Of a stretch of DNA of 64,000 nucleotides, positions 52,472 to 60,862 are shown piece by piece. Within the stretch, counting starts at the first letter, position 1, and the number at the start of each line of letters is the position of its first letter. Below the pieces are notes generated by a model. The model was not told where the DNA came from and did no database searches. It saw nothing but the letters and a program-made list of their open reading frames with translations. Source of the stretch: Streptomyces sp. NBC_01381. Lineage in GTDB: Bacteria > Actinomycetota > Actinomycetes > Streptomycetales > Streptomycetaceae. The stretch is from assembly GCF_026340305.1 (NCBI RefSeq), contig NZ_JAPEPI010000002.1, positions 1,240,001 through 1,304,000 of the forward strand, given 5' to 3'. The position numbers and the translations under genes are program-made.

Positions 52472-52945
52472 ATGGACGCACCGGCCCCGCACACCGGCAC
52501 CCCCACCCCCTTCGACGCCACCCCCACCCGCGTCGGCTGGGACGCCTCCGTCCTCGACCCGCTCCGTCCCGTCGCTGAAGCCCGCCACCGCGCCCGCGTG
52601 TGGGTTCAACAGCGTTGGCAGCTCCTGGAGTTGGCCGACTCGGTCGAGCTGGCCGTCGCGGAGCTGTGCACGAATGCCGTACGTCATGGGGGCGGGCTCG
52701 CGGGACTTGAGCTGATTCTGGGAGCGTCCCGGCAGTACGCCCCGCCCGTGCTGCGCGTGCTCGTCATGGACCATCGGCCGGACCAGATCCCCGAGTTGGC
52801 AGGGGACGGTAATCCGCTTAGTGAGCAGGGGCGCGGGCTTCATCTGGTCGACGCGCTTTCGCGCCGGTGGGGCTGGCACAGTACCGGTTTCGACGAGAAG
52901 CAGGTCTGGTGCACCTTCGCCATCGCGTCAGCGTCTGTTCCCTAG
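52472..52945 (+). CDS. HATPase-fold anti-sigma-like protein
   Basis: The 157-residue protein starts at ATG 52472. A GHKL ATPase fold is indicated by the N-box VELAVAELCTNAVRHGGG and the G-box EQGRGLHLVDALSRRWGW. Such RsbW-like small kinases accompany WhiJ-type regulators. It probably binds ATP and acts on an unknown regulator, perhaps the DUF397 or XRE product next door. Confidence 0.9.
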   Translation: MDAPAPHTGTPTPFDATPTRVGWDASVLDPLRPVAEARHRARVWVQQRWQLLELADSVELAVAELCTNAVRHGGGLAGLELILGASRQYAPPVLRVLVMDHRPDQIPELAGDGNPLSEQGRGLHLVDALSRRWGWHSTGFDEKQVWCTFAIASASVP

Positions 52946-52951
52946 GAGCTC

Positions 52952-52985
52952 CACGGGGCGACCGTGGCGTCACGGCCGCCCCGTG
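52952..52985. terminator. Hairpin after the HATPase gene
   Basis: CACGGGGCG and CGCCCCGTG form a perfect 9-base stem, seven bases past the stop codon. Confidence 0.65.
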
Positions 52986-53170
52986 ATCTGACCCAGGGAT
53001 GTGAGTCGGAGGGTGCCCAGGACGACGTGTGCCACGGGCGCCGTCATCTCCGCCGTATCAGCCAGCTGCGAACGCCGAATCGGTGCCGCCGCCGGCCCCG
53101 ACGGCACGTCTTCCCCCTCCGAATCATGCGCGGAATCCTCACGCGCACTGATCGCGGACGGCAATATCAC
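52970..53170 (-). CDS. Possible small gene downstream of bldB
   Basis: A 66-codon frame from GTG 53170 has G/C-biased third positions and a polar product (PSAISAREDSAHDSEGEDVP, then SGPAAAPIRRSQLADTAEM). It lies 14 bases after the bldB stop on the same strand. The ribosome-binding site is weak and the end overlaps a hairpin, so it may be untranslated. Confidence 0.35.
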   Translation of the reverse strand: MILPSAISAREDSAHDSEGEDVPSGPAAAPIRRSQLADTAEMTAPVAHVVLGTLRLTSLGQITGRP

Positions 53171-53184
53171 CGGGCCGGTGTGCC

Positions 53185-53493
53185 CTACTCCGCCGAAACC
53201 CCACCATTCCGAGGCGAAGGCTCCAGGTCGAACTCTCCGTCCCGTGCGCCCAGTACAAAAGCGCGCCACTCCGCCTCCGTATACCGCAGCACCGTCTCCG
53301 GCTCCAGGGATGACCGCATCGCCACGGCGCCCTCGGGCAGGTACGCGATCTCGACGCGCTCCTCGTGCGCCTCGGTGCCCGGCGCGCTGTGCCACTCGAC
53401 GTCGGAGATGTCGAGGGCGTAGAGCTCGTCCTTCTCCCGCTCCTTGCGCGCCTTGACGCCCTGCTCCGACTCCTGGTCCCCTGCCTCGGCCAT
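53185..53493 (-). CDS. bldB: BldB-family developmental regulator (DUF397-related)
   Basis: The 102-residue product starts at ATG 53493 (MAEAGDQESEQGVKARKERE). The conserved core reads NISD-like YALDISDVEWHSAPGTEAH, followed by IAYLPEGAVAMRSSLEP, ETVLRYTEAEWRAFVLGARD and GEFDL. In S. coelicolor bldB lies in the ESX gene cluster and is needed for aerial growth; the DUF397-type sequence and position support this name. It lies in a region with heavy rearrangement: a truncated copy of its 5-prime half is 1.1 kb upstream. A charged N-terminus probably governs dimerisation. Confidence 0.8.
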   Translation of the reverse strand: MAEAGDQESEQGVKARKEREKDELYALDISDVEWHSAPGTEAHEERVEIAYLPEGAVAMRSSLEPETVLRYTEAEWRAFVLGARDGEFDLEPSPRNGGVSAE

Positions 53494-53626
53494 GATGACT
53501 CGGCCCCTTCCTGACGTGCCAACGAACGGTTGGCTCAGCCTACTTGGAGCCCTGCAACGCTCGCTCCACAATGGCGTGGCCTGTGCGCCGCGTGCTTGGC
53601 TTGATGCCGTTCCCCCTCCCAGGCTG

Positions 53627-54067
53627 TCAAGGATGTGTGAGACCAGAGAAAGCCGATACGGCCTCAGACAGCTCTTCTTGTCGGTAGCCGGTTCGGAGGA
53701 ATATTTCGCGGGGGCTCATTGCCGAAGTGGTAGTGAATTTCAGCAAGGTTAGCCAGACAGTGCTGGTGTGCTCTGCAAGGTTGACGCTAATGATTCCCCT
53801 CGAATTGACGTCTGTAACGACGGGATCATCAGAGGATTTAAGGTCTCGATCGACGGTGAAGTGTACCGTCGTTACTCGGTCGACGAAAAGTCGCACTTTC
53901 GTCACTGTGTCAATCAGAATGGAGACATCTGAAGAAGTGCATCCGAGTTCTCGCAGCTGTATTTCTGGCAGCTCGAGCGCTTGGTGTGCGATCTGAAATA
54001 GTGCTTTGAATGAATCTCGACTCAGTGACGCTTCACGAATGACGTATGTGCGGAAGGGGGCAATCAA
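53627..54067 (-). pseudogene. 3-prime part of a frameshifted gene, unknown function
   Basis: The frame from TTG 54067 gives 146 residues (MIAPFRTYVIREASLSRDSF, later RLFVDRVTTVHFTVDRDL). The same frame is open further upstream without a start, reading through ANVLTIDEGRDRYIYDD. It joins the previous gene (54112-54450) if one A is added in the A5 run at 54144-54148. It is therefore more likely the second half of one 274-residue gene than an independent gene. GC is low. Function unknown; an immunity-like role is possible from its position. Confidence 0.6.
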
Positions 54068-54111
54068 GCGGTCGAGTGCGTCGTCGTAGATGTAGCGGTC
54101 CCGCCCTTCGT

Positions 54112-54450
54112 CTATCGTGAGAACATTCGCATCCAGTAGAGGATTTTTGCTAGGTAAGGGTCGGTGAGAAACATCTGGTACCCGCCCCCTTCCAGCTTCA
54201 CGCTGACCATGTTGAGCGTGTCTCCGGAGTAACTTTCGAGGAAGGACACAAGCGCTGCGGTTTCCGTCTGTAGGGGGGATCCATCCGCGGTTCTCGCAAG
54301 TCTGCGACGGTACGTGTGGATCAGGCTGTTCCGTGAGACCTCTCCGGTTTCAATGGAGACAATGTTTTGCATCGCGCCAAGGAGATCCCGAGGACACCTG
54401 TCCTCGCCCGCTGCTGCGGTGATGAGCTCCCTCAATCTGTGCTGATCCAT
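54112..54450 (-). pseudogene. 5-prime part of the same frameshifted gene
   Basis: The frame from ATG 54450 (MDQHRLRELITAAAGEDRC) gives 112 residues and stops at 54112 shortly after YLAKILYW. Reading GCA AAA ATC there, a shift at A5 (54144-54148) changes ILYWM to NPLLDANVLTIDEGRD, which continues as a plausible protein in the next frame. It may be a true mutation, a sequencing error, or programmed -1 slippage on A_AAA_A. No motif is recognised. Confidence 0.6.
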
Positions 54451-54499
54451 CGCCCTCCGTTAACGCTGACTTCCGCACCTCCTCCGGGGCCTCGGATCA

Positions 54500-54604
54500 A
54501 GGCTTCTCCCTCGTCGTAAGGGAACGAAACCTTAGCTCTCGCTCCTTGCGGGCCTTGACGTCCCCGTGCGGTGCCTCGACGCTCTTGCCCTGTGGCTCGG
54601 CCAT
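54500..54604 (-). pseudogene. Truncated bldB copy
   Basis: The frame from ATG 54604 reads MAEPQGKSVEAPHGDVKARK then ERE, and resembles the first 24 residues of bldB (MAEAGDQESEQGVKARKERE). After that it diverges. The 50 bases upstream also match bldB upstream sequence (CGGCCCCTTCCTGACGTGCC versus CGGCCCCTTTCTGACGTGCG). The conserved core for BldB function is absent, so this is a relic of a duplication or of recombination at bldB. Confidence 0.7.
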
Positions 54605-54784
54605 GGTCGGGCGGCCCCTTTCTGACGTGCGAATGACTGTCCGTTCACCCTGCTTGGGGACGATGACCGCGCTCCGAAACGGGCCGGTTCGCACTGCCGC
54701 GACTTGCTTGCGTGCCTGGGCCTGAGGCTGGCCCGGAGCCGTTGGAGCACCATGTGACGCACGAGCCAACCTGAGCACGTGGGG

Positions 54785-55141
54785 TTAATTCGTTCCTGGC
54801 AGCGGCCCAAAATGGGAAGGGTCAGCCGGACCGCCCTCTTCCTCATGCCATTCGCAGTGAGTTGCGTAGACGTACGAATCTCCTGAATTGAGGAAATAGA
54901 TGCGGCCATGTGTAGGGGGTTTGAGTGTTGGGATCAGTGACTGGGCCTCGGTGAATGATGCCTCACTGATGGACAAGTAGTCCATCCTGGGCATCAGATG
55001 CATCATTTCGATATTGGAGAACAGGACATCGATTCTAGTGTTCGCTCCGTCGATGTTTATGCTGCGTAGGAGTAGCTGCGAATAGCTGACGGTGTATTGC
55101 CATACGCGAAATGGTCGCGGCCATTCTGTTATCGGCTGCAT
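54785..55141 (-). CDS. Hypothetical protein, possible immunity protein
   Basis: The 118-residue product starts MQPITEWPRPFRVWQYTVSY. It is a soluble alpha/beta protein with no signal peptide (VLFSNIEMMHLMPRMDYL, GRIYFLNSGDSYVYATHCEW). GC is visibly low. It starts six bases after the previous gene and is the third gene reading away from the toxin tip, a typical immunity-gene position. Family not recognised; it could also be an orphan immunity protein from an earlier tip. Confidence 0.65.
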   Translation of the reverse strand: MQPITEWPRPFRVWQYTVSYSQLLLRSINIDGANTRIDVLFSNIEMMHLMPRMDYLSISEASFTEAQSLIPTLKPPTHGRIYFLNSGDSYVYATHCEWHEEEGGPADPSHFGPLPGTN

Positions 55142-55147
55142 TTTGAC

Positions 55148-55447
55148 TCAGTCGTCGAACGAGGCGATGATTACTCCCTTGCTAAGTGCCGACGCTCCCT
55201 CTCCGGACAGGGCAACTTTTGCGCCGTGTGGTGGGTCGAAGAAATCCACGCGTCGACCATAGCGGTCAATCCAGTTCAGCACGACGTGGTGGGAGTTTGA
55301 TGCAGCTATGTCGGCCGCGGATTCAACACCGAAGATCTGCCCGGTGCGTGCGGTGCCTCCTACGCATCGAACTATGCAAGTGGCTTCCGATGGTCCTCTG
55401 CTTTCGACAGAAACAATCTGAAGTCTGCTGTTCTCAAAATCAGCCAT
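55148..55447 (-). CDS. Hypothetical protein, prime immunity candidate for the RHS toxin
   Basis: The 99-residue product starts at ATG 55447, overlapping the 3-prime end of the toxin gene by eight bases, so it is made with the toxin. Small, acidic, soluble: MADFENSRLQIVSVESRGPS, then ATCIVRCVGGTARTGQIFGV and NWIDRYGRRVDFFDPPHG. No known domain. The direct overlap with the toxin tip makes it the first choice for the cognate immunity protein. GC is low like the tip. Confidence 0.7.
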   Translation of the reverse strand: MADFENSRLQIVSVESRGPSEATCIVRCVGGTARTGQIFGVESAADIAASNSHHVVLNWIDRYGRRVDFFDPPHGAKVALSGEGASALSKGVIIASFDD

Positions 55448-58400
55448 GTTTGTAGGCCTCCGAAACGAAACGGGACACTTGTTCCTTTGTAAGTTTAGGG
55501 ATGTCCCATTCTAGGGCATCGCTGATTCCCTCATAGCTGTTGATCTTCGGTACGTGTATATCCATGCCGGCAAGAATGTCCCGCGCGGCATCTGCCGGCA
55601 GCTGAATGCTGGCGCGGCTTGCCAGTTCGGATGCGGGAAGCCCCACTGCTACCTCTGCTTCAGCCCGAATGTATCCCGGTGCAGTAGGAACTCCGTCGAT
55701 TGCACTGTGTGGGATTAGTTGGACTACGGCATCCCCAAATTTTTCTGAGTGCCTGGCGAAGGCCGTGGCCACGCCTGGATCTGTGGATGTGGGAGTGAAG
55801 CCGACATCCTGAGCCCCGCTGCTGGCGTTGAAGTCCCGCGTAGTGCCCCGGAACAGATGCTCTTCGTCAGGGCACCCGGTAGGTGCCAGCCCCAGGGGGT
55901 CGATGGCGGAAGTCGGGTTCTGGACGTAGCTATTGGGATTGAGAGCCGGTGCGAGGCCGAGTGGGTCGGCGGTGAGATACCGCCCGATTTCTGGATCGTA
56001 GTGCCGGAAATAGTTGTAGTGCAGGCCTGTCTCCGCGTCGAAGTATTGGCCTGGGAAGCGGAGGGGGGTGTATGTCGTGCTGCCGGTCGCCCACGTGGTG
56101 GTGCCCCACAGGGTGGTGCGGGTACGCCAGGCTATTTCCCCCGTTTCGTCGAGCAGCTCGGTGGGAGTGCCGACAAGATCGGTCACGATGGCGAAGAAGC
56201 GGGCGTCTATCTCGTCCTGGGGCGCATCCGTTGCCGTGATGCGCTCGGTCTGCATGATCGGGCGGAGACCCCGGTAGTCCCAGGTGAGGGTGACTGGGTT
56301 CGACAACTCCGTTGATCTAGTGGTCTGTTCGCACAGCGTCGTGCCGTCCCAGGTGAAATCGACCCGCTCCACGACCGTCTCGCCGTCAGACGCCAGGCGC
56401 AGCTTCGCCGTACGCCGGCCCAGCGGGTCATTGGCGTAGCGCCATCGCGTGCCGTCAGGCGTGAGCACCGACGTCAGGCGGTCCTCCGCATCCCACGTGT
56501 AGCGCCACGTATCCGGCTTGCGGGACAGGCGGGTCTTCTGGCGGAGGGTGATGCGGCCGAGTTCATCGTGCTCGTAGCGGACGCCACCCGCTCGCGTGAT
56601 CCGCGTGCCGACGTACGCCCGCGACCCCGTCGCCTCCTGCCCCGGATGCTCGGCAGGCCAGGCCGCCTCCGTCTGGTTGCCCGCCGCGTCGTAGGCGTAC
56701 GTCTCCGTCCAGTTCGCCGCGTGGACCGCCGTCACCCGGCCCGCCGCGTCCAGGTCGAAGCGGCGGTCGCCGGAGAGCTGGTCGTCGATGGCTATGAGGT
56801 TGCCGTCGGCGCGGTAGGTGTAGGCGCGATGCTGGATAGATCGGCCGCTGGTGGTGGTGGTGACCGATTGGCCCGTGAGGCGACCGAGCTCGTCGAAGGT
56901 GTGGTCCAGCGTGATGGATTCACCGATGTGGCGGGCGAGTTCGCGGCCTGCCGCGTCGTAGGAGAAGTCGATGGTCCGGCCGGACGTGACCAGTTGGGTA
57001 CGGCGTCCCGCTTCGTCGTACGTCCACGAGCTGGTGGCACCCGAGGGTGTCGTGCGACCAGTGCGGCGGCCCAGTTCGTCGTATGTGTACGTGACCTTGC
57101 GGTCGTTGACCGTCTCGGATCTGAGCCTGCCGTAGCGGTCGCGCAGCAGAACCAGCGTGGTGCCAGGGCCCGTCGCCTGGGCTAGCTGGTCGGTCAGGTC
57201 GTGGACGAACGTGGTGACCTGGCCGTCTGCGTCCTTGCGTGTGACCTGGCCGAGTGCGTTGCGCTCGAAGGAGATGGTCTGTCCGACGGCGTTCGTGCGG
57301 GACGTCAGCTGTCCGGCGCTGTCGTGAACGTACGTGAGCGTGCGGTCGTCGAAGTCTGTTTCCGATATCAGGCGGCCGGCCGGGTCGTATGCGTAAGTCC
57401 ACGTCAGACCCTGCGGGTTGGCCACCTCGGTGAGGCGCAGCTCGTGGTCGTGGGCGAACTCGTAGCGCACACCGTCCGGGCCCGTGCGGGCGGACAGCGT
57501 GTCGAAGTAGGTGTACTCGTAGCGGGACACGGCACCCATCGCGTCGGTGTGCGTGGTGCAGTTGCCCTCACCGTCGTACGTCCATGACTCGACGGCTCCG
57601 TCCGCCGACGTACGCCGTGCCAGCTGCCCCTCGACGGTCCATTCGAGGCGTGTCGTGGCGCCCATCGCGTCCGTGATCGTGACGGGTCTGCCGAAGGCAT
57701 CACGCTCGTAGCGGGTCACTGAGCCCAACGGGTCGGTGATCTCGAGGGGGAGCCCGGCCCGGTCGCACCGGACCGTTGTCACGTTGCCCAGTGGGTCGGT
57801 GACCGCGGTGTGGTGGCCTGCTTCGTCGTACGTGAAGTGCGTGGTCTGGCCCGAAGGGCTGGTCACCGCCGTGCGGTTGCCGCGCTCGTCGTAGGTCTGG
57901 CGCCAGATCGTGCCGTCCGGATTCACCACCTTCAAAGGCAGCCCGAGTTCGTTGTACTCGGAACTCGCCTCGCGTCCGTCCGGGCGTACGGCGGTGAGCA
58001 GGTTGCCTGCCGTGTCGTAGCTGAGGGACGTGGTGCGGCCCAATGGGTCGGTGCGGGAGAGCAGCCGGTTGTAGTGGTCGCGTTCGTAGCGGGTGACCGC
58101 GCCGAGCGGGTTGATGTCGGCGACCACCTGCCAGGCGTCATTGATCAGGAAGCGACGGGTGTGGCCCTCGCCGGTGGTGGTCGTCGTGACCCTGAGCCCG
58201 GTCTCGGGGTCCGTCGTGTCATAGGTGAGGCGCAGGCTCATATGGCCTTCGGAGCCGCCCTCGGCGACGCACCTGTCCTGGTCGTCGTACGTGTACGTGT
58301 AGCTGCGGTCGTTGGTGTCCGTCCACGAAGTGACCCGGCCCGAGCCGTCGTACGTGAAGCGGAGCGGCATGCCGGAGGAGTTGAGGACCTCGGTCAGGTG

Positions 58401-60209
58401 GCCGTCGGCATACCGGTAGCGGACCAGCTCCTGATCCGTGCCGTCGGCGGCCGCACCCGCCAGGTGGAGGGCGGTGACGCGACCGTTTTCAGTGGTGAGT
58501 TTCAGGTGGTAGCCGCCGCTGTGCGCCAAGGAGCGTGGTGCGCCTTCGGCGTCGTACTCGAACGTCAGCCAGTTGCCGTTGCGGTCGTCGATCTGCTCCA
58601 GGACCGCCAAGTCGTCGCCGCGGTCGGCGAAGTGCCACTTCCGCAACGTGGACGGATCGGTGATCGTGTAGCCGTCTTCCTCGCGGTCCAGCGGCCAGCG
58701 CGGACCGTGGCTCGGCAGGGTCGGCAGGCCGGGCGCTGGGTGAGGGTAGGCGAGCAGCAAGCCGTCCTCGGTGACGAAGACGACGCCCTCGACGTCGATT
58801 TCGAGGCGCTGGTCGATCGTCGACGACCAAGAGGGGCCAAACCAGTGCCCCAGCCGGTAGCCGGACTCCACCCTGCGCTTGAAGACCAGAGGCAGGGCAC
58901 CGGGCAGTGCCACGTCCGTCTGGGGCAGATACATCTTGCCGGTCGCGAGGTCGATCGGGTCGGTTCCGCGGCTCTCAACCCCCTCACGGCGTGAAGGCCC
59001 CGCGGGATCCTCGCCGACAGCCTCACGCGCTCCCCGCCGTGCGCCCGACTCCGCTGCGTCTCTCGCGGCGCCCTTCACTCCTTGCTCGACACCGGCCCGG
59101 GCCGCTCCGCGTGCGAAACCGGCGCCCTTGGCGCCGGCCAGCTCCGGCAGCATCCTGCCCCCGAACTCGGCGGGGTCCTTCTTGAAGTTCTCGTATGCGT
59201 CTTTCGCCGCCCGGTCGGGGTGCGTCGCCGTGGACGCGAGCCCGGCCAGGGTCATGTTCACGTTCTGCATATAGGCGGCAGGGTGCGTGATGTTGTACGG
59301 ATCGATCGGGGCCAGGCCGCGTACGAAATTGATCAGCCCTCCCGTCCCCTTCAGCGCGCCGCCCACGGTGTGCTGGACTTCCGTGTTGATCGTCTTGAGG
59401 CCGTCGAGGGAATTGGACTGCAGCCGGTCCAGCGGCGGCGGTTCGGCGGGAGCATGCGCCAGAGCGGCCTTGACCATGGACTCCGCCGACTGGCCCGCCT
59501 CGTTGCGCTGACGACGGGCCTCGGCGAGGATCTCGCGGGCCAGTTCGAGGTCGGCCTTGCCCGGGTCCTTGAACGGCTCGGGCCGAGGGCCCGGATCCTT
59601 GTGGGCCTTGATCGCGGCGTTATACGCATCGGCTCGTTTGTTGTACGCCTCGACTGCTGACTCGGATGCCTGCCGACTCTTCTTGTACAAGTCGATCGCG
59701 TCCTGCGCCCGGCCTTGTGCCCACTTGACCGTTTCCGCGTACTTCTCCAGGGCCTCACCGGCGCTTCCGCAGGCGTCCGCCGCGTGTAGCCACTTGACCG
59801 GGTGCATGGCGAACCTCTCCCGGAAGGTGGCGGCTGCCTCGCCCTTCCAGTGGGAGGAGTCCAGCCTGCGCATGCCCTGGCCGACCTTGTCGAAGGCCTT
59901 GCGGAAGTCCTTCAGGTGTTTCGCGCTCTTCCGGATCGTCCCGGGGTTGCCGTGGACGAGTTCATTGGCCTGCTCGGTCTCGCCGAGCTGCCGTTCGTCG
60001 ACCTCCGCGCCCAGAGAGGAGGCGACGCCGCCACCGACAGCGTGAACCATTTCCGCGGCACGGTCCGCACCGATGTGATCGAGACCGTCAGCGAGTTTGT
60101 CGGAGCCCCATTCGACGCCTTCACCGACAGCCTTCTTCGTCGTGTCCCAGCCGTCCTCCAGCTTTCCCAGACCTGAGTTGACGACATCACCGAGACCACC
60201 GAACCCCAT
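55440..60209 (-). CDS. RHS-repeat polymorphic toxin, T7SS-type, ADP-ribosyltransferase-like tip
   Basis: The 1589-residue protein starts at ATG 60209. The N-terminal 200 residues form a T7SS-type secretion domain with the WxG motif at W121 (DSSHWKGEAAATFRERF). A linker leads to a DUF6531-like start (DPIDLATGKMYLPQTDVALP, about residue 417). Dozens of RHS/YD repeats follow, and the shell ends with RYLTADPLGLAPALNPNSYV and DPLGLAP, where self-cleavage is expected. The last 146 residues are the toxin: FRGT (R1454), TPTSTD (about 1473-1477) and AEAEVAV (Glu 1517/1519) fit the R-S-E layout of ADP-ribosyltransferases. GC drops in the last 500 bases. The start overlaps the stop of the helper gene, tying it to the eccC operon. 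Confidence 0.85.
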   Translation of the reverse strand: MGFGGLGDVVNSGLGKLEDGWDTTKKAVGEGVEWGSDKLADGLDHIGADRAAEMVHAVGGGVASSLGAEVDERQLGETEQANELVHGNPGTIRKSAKHLKDFRKAFDKVGQGMRRLDSSHWKGEAAATFRERFAMHPVKWLHAADACGSAGEALEKYAETVKWAQGRAQDAIDLYKKSRQASESAVEAYNKRADAYNAAIKAHKDPGPRPEPFKDPGKADLELAREILAEARRQRNEAGQSAESMVKAALAHAPAEPPPLDRLQSNSLDGLKTINTEVQHTVGGALKGTGGLINFVRGLAPIDPYNITHPAAYMQNVNMTLAGLASTATHPDRAAKDAYENFKKDPAEFGGRMLPELAGAKGAGFARGAARAGVEQGVKGAARDAAESGARRGAREAVGEDPAGPSRREGVESRGTDPIDLATGKMYLPQTDVALPGALPLVFKRRVESGYRLGHWFGPSWSSTIDQRLEIDVEGVVFVTEDGLLLAYPHPAPGLPTLPSHGPRWPLDREEDGYTITDPSTLRKWHFADRGDDLAVLEQIDDRNGNWLTFEYDAEGAPRSLAHSGGYHLKLTTENGRVTALHLAGAAADGTDQELVRYRYADGHLTEVLNSSGMPLRFTYDGSGRVTSWTDTNDRSYTYTYDDQDRCVAEGGSEGHMSLRLTYDTTDPETGLRVTTTTTGEGHTRRFLINDAWQVVADINPLGAVTRYERDHYNRLLSRTDPLGRTTSLSYDTAGNLLTAVRPDGREASSEYNELGLPLKVVNPDGTIWRQTYDERGNRTAVTSPSGQTTHFTYDEAGHHTAVTDPLGNVTTVRCDRAGLPLEITDPLGSVTRYERDAFGRPVTITDAMGATTRLEWTVEGQLARRTSADGAVESWTYDGEGNCTTHTDAMGAVSRYEYTYFDTLSARTGPDGVRYEFAHDHELRLTEVANPQGLTWTYAYDPAGRLISETDFDDRTLTYVHDSAGQLTSRTNAVGQTISFERNALGQVTRKDADGQVTTFVHDLTDQLAQATGPGTTLVLLRDRYGRLRSETVNDRKVTYTYDELGRRTGRTTPSGATSSWTYDEAGRRTQLVTSGRTIDFSYDAAGRELARHIGESITLDHTFDELGRLTGQSVTTTTSGRSIQHRAYTYRADGNLIAIDDQLSGDRRFDLDAAGRVTAVHAANWTETYAYDAAGNQTEAAWPAEHPGQEATGSRAYVGTRITRAGGVRYEHDELGRITLRQKTRLSRKPDTWRYTWDAEDRLTSVLTPDGTRWRYANDPLGRRTAKLRLASDGETVVERVDFTWDGTTLCEQTTRSTELSNPVTLTWDYRGLRPIMQTERITATDAPQDEIDARFFAIVTDLVGTPTELLDETGEIAWRTRTTLWGTTTWATGSTTYTPLRFPGQYFDAETGLHYNYFRHYDPEIGRYLTADPLGLAPALNPNSYVQNPTSAIDPLGLAPTGCPDEEHLFRGTTRDFNASSGAQDVGFTPTSTDPGVATAFARHSEKFGDAVVQLIPHSAIDGVPTAPGYIRAEAEVAVGLPASELASRASIQLPADAARDILAGMDIHVPKINSYEGISDALEWDIPKLTKEQVSRFVSEAYKHG

Positions 60210-60862
60210 CAGCCCGCGTCTCCGCCCTGCTGCGTCCCTTGCTGGGCCTCAGCCTGTGCACGCTCCTCGGGCGAGGGGCCGAAGCCCTCGTCCAGCAGGG
60301 CTTCGTACTGCTCGTCGTTCATACCGGCGGCTCGTTGGGAGGCCTCAGGTCCGAGCAAGGTCGAGGTCAGCGCATCCCGGCCGGCGTCCTGGTATCCCTG
60401 CTTGATGTTCTCCCCCGCCTTCTCGAACGATTCCTTGCTGTAGTCCGGGTCGGCCAAGGCATGGTTCTCGGCCAGTTCGCCCCAGCCCATCTGGGTGACC
60501 TCGTCCTCGGTCGCGTACGGGTTGCCGCTCACGGAGTTCGCCAAGACCTTGAAGGACCCGCCCACGTACTGCTCGGTCTCGTGCATCGTCCCGGCTGTGA
60601 GGCCCACTCCCTGTGCGAAGTCGTTCCCTTCCTTGAACAGGGCCCGCACCCCCCACTCCCATCGCTCGCAGAACGAGTTGAAGGTGGACGTCAGGCCGCC
60701 GTGCCCCAGCTCAAGGCCCGTCAAAGCGATGTCCTCAAAGCCGCGACCAGCGCTGGCCGCACCGATCGGTCCGAGCTCTTTGAGCTCTTCCAGGGTCAGG
60801 TTGATCCCCTGGGCGATCAGGTCCAGGCCGCCTGTCGCCAGATCAGACGCGTCGTCACTCAC
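60209..60862 (-). CDS. Helper-like protein between SseB and the RHS toxin
   Basis: The 217-residue product starts at GTG 60862. It is helical, with no signal peptide: LTLEELKELGPIGAASAGRG, then STFNSFCERWEWGVRALFKE (W-W-G region). The tail is acidic and Gln-rich (PEERAQAEAQQGTQQGGDAG). Both ends overlap neighbours by four bases, so it is coupled to the SseB gene above and the toxin below. Likely a chaperone or co-secreted partner of the toxin, similar in style to Esx helpers. Family not recognised. Confidence 0.75.
   Translation of the reverse strand: MSDDASDLATGGLDLIAQGINLTLEELKELGPIGAASAGRGFEDIALTGLELGHGGLTSTFNSFCERWEWGVRALFKEGNDFAQGVGLTAGTMHETEQYVGGSFKVLANSVSGNPYATEDEVTQMGWGELAENHALADPDYSKESFEKAGENIKQGYQDAGRDALTSTLLGPEASQRAAGMNDEQYEALLDEGFGPSPEERAQAEAQQGTQQGGDAG

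Noticed and set aside
54532..54909. 125-codon minus-strand frame over the bldB relic
   Set aside because: It is in a different frame from the BldB-like sequence and has no similarity or ribosome-binding site.
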